Positions 1-6,789 are shown, counted from the stretch's first letter. The stretch: DNA of 14,919 nucleotides from Eubacteriales bacterium (GCA_030536565.1 JAUNPT010000042.1:1-14919); one strand, 5' to 3'. Notes: generated from the sequence alone by a model not told the origin. Numbers and translations are program-made.

Positions 1-51
1 AGACACCGCCCTTTCACGGCGGTAACAGGGGTTCAAATCCCCTTGGAGTCA
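1..51 (+). tRNA. tRNA-Glu (anticodon TTC), 3' part only
   Basis: The 5' acceptor strand and D arm lie outside the window. Visible parts are the anticodon stem (6-10 paired with 18-22) with a 7-base loop carrying TTC at 13-15, the T arm (27-31/39-43) with loop TTCAAAT, and the acceptor strand TGGAGTC at 44-50 followed by discriminator A51. No CCA is encoded. The anticodon TTC reads Glu codons. It lies 24 bases upstream of tRNA-Cys and is probably co-transcribed with it. Confidence 0.93.
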
Positions 52-75
52 TTTGTACATTTCAATTTTAAATAT

Positions 76-146
76 GGCGACATAGCCAAGTGGTAAGGCG
101 TGGGTCTGCAACACCCTGATCACCAGTTCGAATCTGGTTGTCGCCT
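76..146 (+). tRNA. tRNA-Cys (anticodon GCA)
   Basis: A complete cloverleaf can be drawn. The acceptor stem is GGCGACA (76-82) with TGTCGCC (139-145). The anticodon arm at 101-117 has loop CTGCAAC and anticodon GCA at 108-110, and the outermost pair of that stem is a T-T mismatch. The T arm is 122-126/134-138 with loop TTCGAAT. The discriminator base is T146, the usual identity base of cysteine tRNAs. No CCA is encoded, so the end must be added by CCA transferase. Confidence 0.96.
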
Positions 147-151
147 CTAAG

Positions 152-186
152 AAAGCTCAAAAATGTAATTTTTTGAGCTTTTTTTA
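152..186 (+). terminator. Rho-independent terminator of the tRNA unit
   Basis: An 11-bp stem, AAGCTCAAAAA (153-163) with TTTTTGAGCTT (170-180), encloses a 6-base loop and runs into a T tract ending at 185. It begins 6 bases after the tRNA-Cys discriminator, so it probably ends the tRNA transcript. Confidence 0.88.
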
Positions 187-196
187 TATGTAAAAA

Positions 197-225
197 TCGA
201 CAAAATATAATAAAAGTGCTATGAT
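197..225 (+). promoter_or_regulatory. Promoter of the diguanylate cyclase operon
   Basis: A -35-like TCGACA (197-202) is followed after exactly 17 bases by -10 TATGAT (220-225), with TGC directly in front forming an extended -10. The expected start of transcription is near 232, giving a leader of about 105 bases before the ATG at 338. It lies just after the tRNA terminator, which supports a new transcription unit here. Confidence 0.62.
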
Positions 226-253
226 AACAAAAAAAGAATTTTATTGAGAGTTA

Positions 254-300
254 GGGGGGACGACAACAGGCTTATAGATAGGCAGAGTGTCGCCTTTTTT
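254..300 (+). terminator. Terminator-like hairpin in the leader of the diguanylate cyclase gene
   Basis: CGACA (261-265) pairs with TGTCG (288-292), extended outwards by G-C and G-T pairs between the G run 254-259 (A260 bulged) and CCTTTT. An inner stem pairs 270-274 with 279-283. The structure ends in six T at 295-300. It sits inside the predicted 5' leader, between the promoter and the start codon, so it could act as an attenuator. The stem is imperfect and no competing antiterminator was proven. Confidence 0.38.
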
Positions 301-337
301 GTTAATGTGGAGAAGAAGATAAACAAGGAGGGGGCTA

Positions 338-2248
338 ATGAAAAAAAGAATAGCAAGAGGTCTGCTTATTTTATTTACATTCGGAATGATATTCACAATT
401 ATTCTTAATGTATTTTTTAAGATTATTAATATAAAGAGTGAATTTAAGCAGAATGCAGTGGAAAATTTCTGGCAGATAGAGAACATTATAAAAAATAATG
501 ATGATAAGCTTAATGTAATTAAAGATGAATTTGAGGATAAATGTATCGTGATGGCAAGAACAGCTGCATATATGGTAGAGAATCATCCTGAAATCATGGA
601 GGATATAGAAGAAAGCAAATATGTGGCATCTTTACTGCAGGTTGATGAACTGCATTTCTTTAATAAAGATGGACAAATATTTGCAGGAACAAATCCTGAG
701 TATTATGGATATAGCTTTTCTATGGGAGGGCAGATAGGGTATTTTTTACCAATGCTTGAAAACTATTCGATGGAACTCTGTCAGGACATTACAGCTAATA
801 CAGCAGTTGGGAAGCTTATGCAGTATGTTGCTGTATGGAGTGGTAATCATGATGTTATTGTTCAGGTAGGATTAGAGCCTGACAGGGTACTGGAAGCAGT
901 TGAGGGTAATAGTATTTCAGATATATTTTCAATGCTGTCAGCTGATACTGCATCTGTTTTTTACGCATTAGATATAGAGGATAATCAGATACTTGGCTCC
1001 ACTAATGCGAAACATGCCGGACATAATGCAGGTGATATTGGGCTTGTTTTAGAAAATGTTTCAGAAAATCCATCATTTGGTACTGTCAGGATAGAGGGAA
1101 AAGATTATTATTATGCCGCATGTATATCTGAGAACCTGAAAATAGTCAAGGTTTGTTCTAAAAATCAATTGTTAAAAAATATTCCGGAAAATATTTTATT
1201 TATATGTCTGTGTTTTATGTTTTTGTTTTCTATCCTTTTTATAGGCATTTTCAGGTTTCTTGATAAGAGGATTATAAAAAGTATTCTGAATGTAAATGAC
1301 AATTTGAAAAGGATTGAGCAGGGAAAGTGGGATACTGTATTATGTGAAAAATCCCTACCTGAGTTTGAACAGCTAAGCATATATATCAATTCTATGGTAG
1401 AGAGTCTCCTGGACTTTCCTCAGATAATGTCAAAAGCATTGGAAATGTCGCAGATGCCAATCGCTATCTGTGAATATGTGCAGGCAAATAACAGATTTAC
1501 AACAACCAACAGAGTGAGAAGTATTCTTTCATTGAATGATGAGGAATATAATGAAATAATGGATAATCCCCAAAGCTTTGATACAAAGCTGCAGGAGCTG
1601 CTTGTAAGAGAGCCTGACTATGAAGACAATATATTCTTTTTGAACAGGGGAGAGAAACGCTTTATTAAAGTAGAAACATTTTATTTTAAGCTGAGTAAGA
1701 TAACTATACTTATTGATGTTACAAAGGATATTGCAGAAAAACAGCATATTGAAATAGAAAGAGATACGGATATGCTTACCGGGCTTTATAACAGAAGGGC
1801 ATTTTACAGACTGTCTGATAAGGCCTTTGGAGAGTTTAAATATGATACAAGAGGAGCTCTCGTTGTTATTGATTTGGATAATTTAAAAAGAGTAAATGAT
1901 GATTATGGACATTTGGCAGGAGATAAATATCTTCTGGCAATGGCAGATATGTTACATTTATTTGAGGCACCTGACAGAATTGTCTCAAGAATGGGCGGCG
2001 ATGAATTTATTATATTCATATATAATATCAGCGGGAATAGTGAAATTGAAGATTTAATGGACACAATTCGTTCGCAGCGGGGACACATAATGGTAGATGT
2101 GGGACAGGATAAACAGGTTAAACTTGAATTTTCAGCGGGGTATGCATTATATCCAGAGGATGCGAATAATTGCCTCCAGCTTATAACAGTTGCTGATGAA
2201 AGAATGTATCATGAAAAGCTTCAGCGAAAAAGAAATATGAACAGATAG
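338..2248 (+). CDS. Membrane-bound diguanylate cyclase (sensor-TM-HAMP-PAS-GGDEF)
   Basis: The 636-residue protein probably makes cyclic di-GMP from two GTP at the inner face of the membrane. It has an N-terminal membrane helix (about residues 8-28), an external sensor region of about 250 residues, a second helix (about 285-307), a HAMP-like segment, a PAS-like region (about 365-470) and a GGDEF domain (about 476-632). Seen in the GGDEF domain are the DxLTGLYNRR opening, DLDNLKRVNDDYGH, and an intact GGDEF signature at 553-557. The RxxD product-inhibition site expected just before the signature is absent, so classical feedback inhibition is unlikely. The start is set by AAGGAGGGGG ending about 4 bases before the ATG. 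It is first in a run of co-directional genes, with the next start 24 bases after its stop. The external region is not assigned to a named sensor family; what it detects is unknown. Confidence 0.92.
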   Translation: MKKRIARGLLILFTFGMIFTIILNVFFKIINIKSEFKQNAVENFWQIENIIKNNDDKLNVIKDEFEDKCIVMARTAAYMVENHPEIMEDIEESKYVASLLQVDELHFFNKDGQIFAGTNPEYYGYSFSMGGQIGYFLPMLENYSMELCQDITANTAVGKLMQYVAVWSGNHDVIVQVGLEPDRVLEAVEGNSISDIFSMLSADTASVFYALDIEDNQILGSTNAKHAGHNAGDIGLVLENVSENPSFGTVRIEGKDYYYAACISENLKIVKVCSKNQLLKNIPENILFICLCFMFLFSILFIGIFRFLDKRIIKSILNVNDNLKRIEQGKWDTVLCEKSLPEFEQLSIYINSMVESLLDFPQIMSKALEMSQMPIAICEYVQANNRFTTTNRVRSILSLNDEEYNEIMDNPQSFDTKLQELLVREPDYEDNIFFLNRGEKRFIKVETFYFKLSKITILIDVTKDIAEKQHIEIERDTDMLTGLYNRRAFYRLSDKAFGEFKYDTRGALVVIDLDNLKRVNDDYGHLAGDKYLLAMADMLHLFEAPDRIVSRMGGDEFIIFIYNISGNSEIEDLMDTIRSQRGHIMVDVGQDKQVKLEFSAGYALYPEDANNCLQLITVADERMYHEKLQRKRNMNR

Positions 2249-2272
2249 AAAGGAAAATAGAGAGACTTTAAT

Positions 2273-3061
2273 ATGAAAAAATTAAAATCGTATATATGTA
2301 TTATATTAATAACAGGAATTATGTTAACCCTGTGTATGGGGTGTGCAAGGAAACCGGAGGCAGTCATTACCTCTGATGGAGAGGATATTACAGAGGAAGC
2401 TTTGGAATATCCAACATTGGAGGTAAGCCATGAACAAAAGTTTTCATATGAGGATTTGGTTGTTGGAAGTCTGAAGTATATGATGACTGAAGATGATGTG
2501 AGAGGTATGCTGGGAACGCCGGCCAATTCTTATGAGTCAAAGGAAAAAACAGAGAGTACAACGCAGTCAGAATTTTCTGAGCATGTGCTTTCTTATAATG
2601 AGCTTACATTGATATTTATGCCTTTTGATGGAGTATACAGATTAACTGCGGCAGCATCTGTAAGCAGTAAAGATACATTTACAAGAGGAATCAGAGTGGG
2701 TGATAAGCTTGAGGATATACTTGGACTTTTTTACCGCGATTCGGATTGTATGAATAACAATTACCTTGCACAGGATAAGACCACTGTTCTTGGTAAATAT
2801 TTATATGGTAATTTTACAATAGAAGATTTGGAGAATGTAAATACAAAAGCTGCGGTTAATTATGGACTGATTAATTATAGCGGAGCCAGTTCTATAGAAA
2901 GTGCAGAAACATACATGGTTGAGTTCACATGCTTTGACAGCAGATATAAAAATACAACTGCATCTATAAATGACGATTTTGCACAATTAGCATTTGATTT
3001 GGATAATTCAGGTGTAATTACAGGCATTAGGTGGTATTATTATCCAGAAGAAAATAATTAA
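2273..3061 (+). CDS. Lipoprotein with two BamE/SmpA-like repeats
   Basis: The 262-residue protein has a lysine-rich start, a hydrophobic stretch (about residues 7-22) and a lipobox-like CMGC with the probable lipidated cysteine at residue 24; cysteine at -3 is unusual. The rest would lie outside the membrane. Two similar segments are visible, one with VGSLKYMMTEDDVRGMLGTP and a later one with RGIRVGDKLEDILGLF. They resemble the glycine-helix-leucine-glycine pattern of BamE/SmpA and BLIP-like folds, but this is a pattern match only. It follows the diguanylate cyclase by 24 bases and precedes the Wzz-like gene by 36, probably within one operon. The ribosome site is weak (AAGGAAAA, about 15 bases from the ATG). 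A specific function is not recognised; an envelope-associated binding or scaffolding role is inferred. Confidence 0.78.
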   Translation: MKKLKSYICIILITGIMLTLCMGCARKPEAVITSDGEDITEEALEYPTLEVSHEQKFSYEDLVVGSLKYMMTEDDVRGMLGTPANSYESKEKTESTTQSEFSEHVLSYNELTLIFMPFDGVYRLTAAASVSSKDTFTRGIRVGDKLEDILGLFYRDSDCMNNNYLAQDKTTVLGKYLYGNFTIEDLENVNTKAAVNYGLINYSGASSIESAETYMVEFTCFDSRYKNTTASINDDFAQLAFDLDNSGVITGIRWYYYPEENN

Positions 3062-3097
3062 ATAAATAATTTTTAGCATATGGGAATGGAGAATATT

Positions 3098-3949
3098 ATG
3101 AAAAAATTTTCAAGATGTGCACTGATTTTAATATTGGTGTCAGTAATAAGCGGGATAGCAGGTTTCTTTTATTTTGACAATACAACGATACCAGTGTATT
3201 CGTCGACAACTAAATTGTACATAACTCCTGGCGCAGATAATGAAGCATCTCTAAGGGCAAGAGATGGAGGGCTTAATGATGATTTTATGATAATTTTTAA
3301 AAGTGGAGTTGTTATATCTGCAGCACAGACAAAGGCTGGGACATCAGAGGATATTGCAAAATATCTGACTGTAAATTCTCCTGCAGACAGCAATATAATT
3401 GAAATTACATGTACTAATCCGGATAAGAATACTGCAAAAAAATATGCAGATGCGGTTGCTGCAACAGCTATAAAGACAACAAGCATAATTCCTGTTGACA
3501 AAATTCAGATTCTCTCGGAGGGAACAATAGATGATAATGCGAGGAAGCCATATCTGATTATTAATGCATTTAAGGTAATGGGCGCTGCCGCCGCTGCTGT
3601 ATTATGTGTAGAGATTTTAGTGCTTCTTATTATAGCAGCATTTAAAAATAAGGAAGATGAATATGATGATGAATTAGAGTATGAGAGAAAATATGGAAGA
3701 TTTGCGGCAGTTGATAATCTGCAAAAAGAGCAGGTTAAGGAGAATGCTGTGCCTTTAGCAGAATTGGAGCAGGAGCCGGAAAAGGAAGCTGCGGTTACAA
3801 AAGAGCAGGAAGATATATTTGAGTTGGATGAACCTTTTGAAGATATAGATTTGGAAATAGAAAATGAAGCCGATACAGATATAATAACAGAGGAAGCACA
3901 GCAAAAATCAAAACCATCAGCTAAGATTTTTGGCAGAATCAGAAAGTAA
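3098..3949 (+). CDS. Wzz/CapA-like chain-length or BY-kinase activator protein
   Basis: The 283-residue protein has the layout of polysaccharide co-polymerases: a first membrane helix (about 6-27), an external region opening with a YSSTTKLYITP-type beta segment, and a second helix (about 158-182). In Gram-positive bacteria such proteins pair with a cytoplasmic tyrosine kinase (CapA/CapB, YveK/YveL), and the next gene is such a partner. The proline-rich motif normally just before helix 2 is reduced to RKPY. After helix 2 comes an unusual acidic, glutamate-rich tail of about 100 residues in place of the usual short activating tail. The start at 3098 was chosen because GGAATGGAGA lies 6 bases upstream and gives the standard MKK-hydrophobic beginning; an ATG at 3080 would add six residues but has no ribosome site. 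No glycosyltransferase or polymerase gene lies beside it. Confidence 0.8.
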   Translation: MKKFSRCALILILVSVISGIAGFFYFDNTTIPVYSSTTKLYITPGADNEASLRARDGGLNDDFMIIFKSGVVISAAQTKAGTSEDIAKYLTVNSPADSNIIEITCTNPDKNTAKKYADAVAATAIKTTSIIPVDKIQILSEGTIDDNARKPYLIINAFKVMGAAAAAVLCVEILVLLIIAAFKNKEDEYDDELEYERKYGRFAAVDNLQKEQVKENAVPLAELEQEPEKEAAVTKEQEDIFELDEPFEDIDLEIENEADTDIITEEAQQKSKPSAKIFGRIRK

Positions 3950-3962
3950 AAGAGGAATTTGA

Positions 3963-4562
3963 ATGTTTAGCGTAAATATTGATAAATTGACAGATATGAC
4001 TGAAAGTGAAAAAGAAAGCTATGATATTTTAGCGGATAGTTTTCTTGAGCAGTATGAAGATAAATGTCATACATTGGCATTTATTGAAGGAGGGATAAAA
4101 GCCTTTAAAATTGCAGCGGCAATTATGGAGAGAAACAAAAAGGTCTTGTTTATAGATGGTGATGTGTCCTGTGATGTTTTCCTTGGAAAGTATAAGCTTG
4201 GAAAAAATCTTAAAGGAATTATGGATTATATTACGCTTGATTTCCCGGATTTGATTGTGCTGGAAGAAATGATATGCGGTACTAATCATGAGAATATGGA
4301 TATTGTATTTACCGGGGTGCTTAATGATAAGCAGGTGACCATGCAGGAAGAAGCATTTATGGAAAAGCTTATAAAAGCGTATCAGGAAAAATATGATTAT
4401 ATTATTATGGATTCTGATAAATCAGGCGTGCTGGCAAAGTATTGTGATGGGACGCTTGTGATTATTGACGAGTGTGACTACTCTGAATTATCAGCACAGA
4501 AGCTGACAGAGGAACTGGAAATTAATGGCTGTAAAGTATTGGGTGTGATTATAAATGAATGA
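3963..4562 (+). CDS. CpsD/CapB-like BY-kinase homologue with degenerate P-loop
   Basis: The 199-residue cytoplasmic protein follows the BY-kinase (MinD-like) fold order: a Walker A region, a Walker A' strand VLFIDGD (61-67), Walker B YDYIIMD with Asp150, and a last strand ending LGVIINE. The normal GxGKS/T P-loop is replaced by GGIKAFK (43-49), lacking the serine or threonine after the lysine. The C-terminal tyrosine cluster on which BY-kinases autophosphorylate is absent, since the protein stops right after the final core strand. It is therefore probably not a working tyrosine kinase and may instead be a structural or regulatory partner of the Wzz-like protein 13 bases upstream. AGAGGAA 6 bases before the ATG supports the start. 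Its last 8 bases overlap the Sir2 gene, suggesting translational coupling. Confidence 0.75.
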   Translation: MFSVNIDKLTDMTESEKESYDILADSFLEQYEDKCHTLAFIEGGIKAFKIAAAIMERNKKVLFIDGDVSCDVFLGKYKLGKNLKGIMDYITLDFPDLIVLEEMICGTNHENMDIVFTGVLNDKQVTMQEEAFMEKLIKAYQEKYDYIIMDSDKSGVLAKYCDGTLVIIDECDYSELSAQKLTEELEINGCKVLGVIINE

Positions 4563-5313
4563 AAAGCTTGAGCAATTTTTGGACTGGGTTGGACAGTCAG
4601 AAAAAATAGTATTTTTTGGTGGTGCAGGAGTGTCTACTGAGAGTGGAGTTCCGGATTTTAGGAGTAAAGATGGACTTTATAATCAGCAGGATGTGAGATT
4701 TGAAAAATATAAGCCTGAATATTTATTGAGTCACAGTTGCCTTATAAAAGAACCAAAGGTTTATTTTGAATTTCACAGACAGAAAATGGATACACGTGCA
4801 ATAGAACCTAATAATGCACATAAATATCTTGTTAAGCTTGAACAGCTTGGAAAATTAAAGGGCATTGTTACCCAGAATATTGATGGCTTACATCAAAAAG
4901 CAGGAAGTAAAAATGTATATGAGATACATGGGAGTGCATTGAGGAACTATTGTGTCAGGTGTAATAAAGGATATGATAAAGATTATATTTTTGATTCAAA
5001 GGAAGCGGTCCCTTACTGTGAATGCGGCGGGTTAATCAGACCTGATATAACTCTTTATGAAGAAGCTTTGCCGCAAAAAGCAGTAGAATGTGCGGTTAAA
5101 TGTATCTTGGAAGCAGATATGCTTATTATAGGCGGAACTTCTTTAACTGTATATCCGGCAGCGACATATATTGATTATTTTAAAGGAAGATATCTTGTAG
5201 TTATTAATAGAGACAGTCTTAATATTCAGCCAAATTCAAAGACTTTAATTATCAACGAAAGAATTGGTGAATTTTTTGCCAGAGCTGCACAGGCACAGGG
5301 ATTTAAGTTATAA
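4555..5313 (+). CDS. NAD-dependent protein deacylase, Sir2 family (sirtuin)
   Basis: Sirtuins remove acetyl or other acyl groups from lysines using NAD, giving nicotinamide and O-acyl-ADP-ribose. The 252-residue protein has all the main signatures: GAGVSTESGVPDFR beginning at residue 23 (NAD site), TQNIDGLH at 106-113, the catalytic His125 in IHG, a zinc knuckle with Cys133, Cys136, Cys155 and Cys157, and GGTSLTVYPA near the end. The segment normally RPxVVxFGE reads RPDITLYEE, a small departure near the substrate cleft. The length is typical of bacterial CobB/NpdA-like enzymes. It starts inside the end of the CpsD-like gene in the overlap ATGAATGA, so the two are probably co-translated. Substrates cannot be told from sequence; the neighbours are only circumstantial evidence. 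Confidence 0.95.
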   Translation: MNEKLEQFLDWVGQSEKIVFFGGAGVSTESGVPDFRSKDGLYNQQDVRFEKYKPEYLLSHSCLIKEPKVYFEFHRQKMDTRAIEPNNAHKYLVKLEQLGKLKGIVTQNIDGLHQKAGSKNVYEIHGSALRNYCVRCNKGYDKDYIFDSKEAVPYCECGGLIRPDITLYEEALPQKAVECAVKCILEADMLIIGGTSLTVYPAATYIDYFKGRYLVVINRDSLNIQPNSKTLIINERIGEFFARAAQAQGFKL

Positions 5314-5326
5314 AGGGGGATTATGC

Positions 5327-5509
5327 ATGGTATTGGAAGTCGGAAATGTTGTGAGGCTAAAGAAAAAGCACCCATGTGGCAGCGATGAATGGGAGATTCT
5401 AAGGGTTGGAGCTGATTTTAAATTAAGATGCTGTGGTTGTGGACATGAGGTTATGGTTAAGAGAGCAATGGTAGAAAAAAACGTAAAATCTGTCAAAAAA
5501 AGCTTGTAA
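5327..5509 (+). CDS. DUF951 family small zinc-finger-like protein (YyzM-like)
   Basis: This 60-residue protein begins MVLEVGNVVRLKKKHPCGS and carries LRCCGCGHEVMVKR. The cysteines at 17, 35, 36 and 38 and the histidine after CG suggest a small metal-binding fold. This is the DUF951 family, whose Bacillus subtilis member (yyzM) also sits near rpsF, so the place next to rpsF fits known synteny. The start at 5327 follows AAAGGGGGA (5312-5320) at 6 bases; the open frame runs upstream into the Sir2 gene, but that part has no ribosome site. It follows the Sir2 stop by 13 bases. The function of the family is unknown; nucleic-acid binding is a guess from its basic, cysteine-rich character. Confidence 0.86.
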   Translation: MVLEVGNVVRLKKKHPCGSDEWEILRVGADFKLRCCGCGHEVMVKRAMVEKNVKSVKKSL

Positions 5510-5518
5510 TTAATATAC

Positions 5519-5539
5519 AGATATGATAACATCATATCT
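5519..5539. repeat. Perfect inverted repeat in the rpsF leader region
   Basis: AGATATGAT (5519-5527) and ATCATATCT (5531-5539) form a perfect 9-bp stem with a 3-base loop, midway between the DUF951 stop and rpsF. There is no T tract, so it is a poor terminator; it could be an operator or an mRNA hairpin. A second hairpin, TTCCTT with AAGGGA (about 5560-5580), follows before the rpsF ribosome site. Since S6-S18 autoregulation through an rpsF leader is known in bacteria, this gap may hold such an element, but the diagnostic CCG motif was not identified. No convincing -35/-10 pair was found; TATGAT at 5522-5527 lies within the repeat. Confidence 0.45.
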
Positions 5540-5609
5540 TGTGATATAGATTTTCCTTGTTCCTTACTGTGATTAAGGGACCAGAGACCAGAAGGAGGTG
5601 CGGCGTAGA

Positions 5610-5897
5610 ATGAATAAGTATGAATTAGCATTAGTTGTTAGCGCAAACGTCGAGGAAGAAGTAAGAAATACTACAATTGAGCAGGTTAAAGAATTAATCA
5701 CTCGTTTCGGTGGTACAATTACTGATCCAGGTACATGCGAAAAGAAGAAGCTTGCATACGAAATCCAGAAGATGAGCGAAGGTTTTTACAACTTCATTAA
5801 ATTTGAAGCTGATGCAGCTTGTCCAGCAGAAGTTGAAAGCAGACTTCGTATCATGGAAAACGTAATAAGATTCTTAATCGTTAAAGACGGAGAATAA
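5610..5897 (+). CDS. rpsF: 30S ribosomal protein S6
   Basis: The 95-residue protein opens MNKYELALVVSANVEEE and contains the S6 features: LITRFGG, KKKLAYEIQKMSEGFYNFIKF, and the EVESRLRIMENVIRFLIVK end. S6 binds 16S rRNA in the platform of the small subunit together with S18, encoded two genes downstream. The ATG at 5610 is set by GAAGGAGGTG at 5591-5600, 9 bases upstream; an in-frame GTG at 5598 lies inside this ribosome site and is rejected as the start. It is first of the conserved rpsF-ssb-rpsR operon. The length is usual for the family. Confidence 0.97.
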   Translation: MNKYELALVVSANVEEEVRNTTIEQVKELITRFGGTITDPGTCEKKKLAYEIQKMSEGFYNFIKFEADAACPAEVESRLRIMENVIRFLIVKDGE

Positions 5898-5945
5898 TTT
5901 TTGATGTTTCGCTTACGGCTCTTTTAATAGAAAAGGAGAATAAGT

Positions 5946-6398
5946 ATGAACAGAGTTATATTAATGGGCAGACTGACCAGAGAACCAGATGTACGTTATT
6001 CACAGAGCGCAAATGGCTCTATGGCAGTTGCAAGATATACATTAGCAGTAGACAGAAGACGTGCCAGAACAGAGGGCGGCAATGAGCAGACAGCAGATTT
6101 TATCAGCTGTGTAGCTTTTGGAAGAGCTGGTGAATTTGCTGAAAAGTATCTTCATCAGGGAACAAAGCTTGTTGTTTCTGGAAGAATCCAGACGGGTAGC
6201 TATACCAATAAGGACGGTCAGAAGGTTTATACTACTGATGTTGTTGTTGATGAACAGGAATTTGCAGAGAGCAAATCTTCAGCTGCATCAAATGAAGCGG
6301 CATACACACCTTCCAGACCTCAGCCAATTGCTGAAGCTGGAGACGGATTTATGAATATTCCAGATGGTGTAGATGATGAGGGTTTGCCTTTTAATTAA
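5946..6398 (+). CDS. ssb: Single-stranded DNA-binding protein
   Basis: The 150-residue SSB coats single-stranded DNA in replication and repair. The OB-fold covers about residues 1-108, starting MNRVILMGRLTREPDVRY and including ADFISCVAFGRAGEFAEKYL and GTKLVVSGRIQTGSYTNKDG. A polar linker of about 30 residues follows, then an acidic tip VDDEGLPFN. Most SSBs end in a terminal proline-phenylalanine that docks into partner proteins; here an asparagine follows the phenylalanine. AAAAGGAGAA 5 bases before the ATG is a good ribosome site. The gene lies between rpsF and rpsR, the standard bacterial order. Confidence 0.97.
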   Translation: MNRVILMGRLTREPDVRYSQSANGSMAVARYTLAVDRRRARTEGGNEQTADFISCVAFGRAGEFAEKYLHQGTKLVVSGRIQTGSYTNKDGQKVYTTDVVVDEQEFAESKSSAASNEAAYTPSRPQPIAEAGDGFMNIPDGVDDEGLPFN

Positions 6399-6416
6399 AA
6401 CAGGAGGTAACTTAGC

Positions 6417-6680
6417 ATGCCAGAAAAGAAGTCTGAAAGACCAGAAGGCCAGATGAGAAGAAGACCAATGCGTAGAAGAAAGAAAGTATGTGCTTTCTGT
6501 GCTGACGCAAATAAGGAATTAGATTATAAAGATGTTGCTTTGTTAAAGAAGTATGTTTCTGAAAGAGGAAAGATTCTTCCTAGAAGAATCACAGGAAACT
6601 GTGCAAAGCATCAGAGAGCTCTTACAGTAGCTGTAAAGAGAGCAAGACACGTAGCATTAATGCCATACTCAGTTGACTAA
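6417..6680 (+). CDS. rpsR: 30S ribosomal protein S18, zinc-binding (C+) type
   Basis: The 87-residue protein has the S18 core with VCAFC, DYKDVALLKKYVSERGKILPRRITGNCAKHQR and the end HVALMPYSVD. It partners S6 on the small-subunit platform. Cys25, Cys28, Cys62 and His65 make a plausible zinc site, so this is the cysteine-containing form rather than the zinc-free paralogue. The basic N-terminus (RRRPMRRRKK) is typical. AGGAGGT 8 bases before the ATG, 18 bases after ssb, supports the start. A strong hairpin follows the stop and ends the operon. Confidence 0.97.
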   Translation: MPEKKSERPEGQMRRRPMRRRKKVCAFCADANKELDYKDVALLKKYVSERGKILPRRITGNCAKHQRALTVAVKRARHVALMPYSVD

Positions 6681-6703
6681 TAAGTATTGCATAGCTGATA
6701 TAC

Positions 6704-6766
6704 AAAACATCCATGGAAAATATACAAGCATTTATGTGCAGGTACATTTTTCATGGGTGTTTTTTG
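6704..6766 (+). terminator. Terminator after rpsR
   Basis: AAAACATCCATGGAAAA (6704-6720) pairs over 17 positions (two G-T pairs) with 6747-6763, closing a loop of 26 bases, and the descending arm ends in a T run to 6765. The loop is longer than usual. It separates rpsF-ssb-rpsR from the gdpP promoter. Confidence 0.7.
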
Positions 6767-6789
6767 TTAATTACACAATTATTCTAAGA

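Noticed and set aside
232..337. T-box riboswitch in the leader after tRNA-Cys
   Set aside because: No AGGGTGGNACCGCG-type T-box or specifier stem is visible; the match to the tRNA-Cys 3' end is only 8 bases.
241..486. Minus-strand open frame of 81 codons over the leader and start of the diguanylate cyclase gene
   Set aside because: It overlaps the promoter-leader region and a clear gene on the other strand, lacks a ribosome site and has no recognisable domain.
5264..5326. Upstream extension of the DUF951 frame into the Sir2 gene
   Set aside because: The ribosome site AAAGGGGGA fits the ATG at 5327, where family similarity begins; the extension is Sir2 coding sequence read in another frame.
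6118..6354. 78-codon plus-strand frame inside ssb
   Set aside because: It lies wholly inside ssb in another frame, without a ribosome site or family match.
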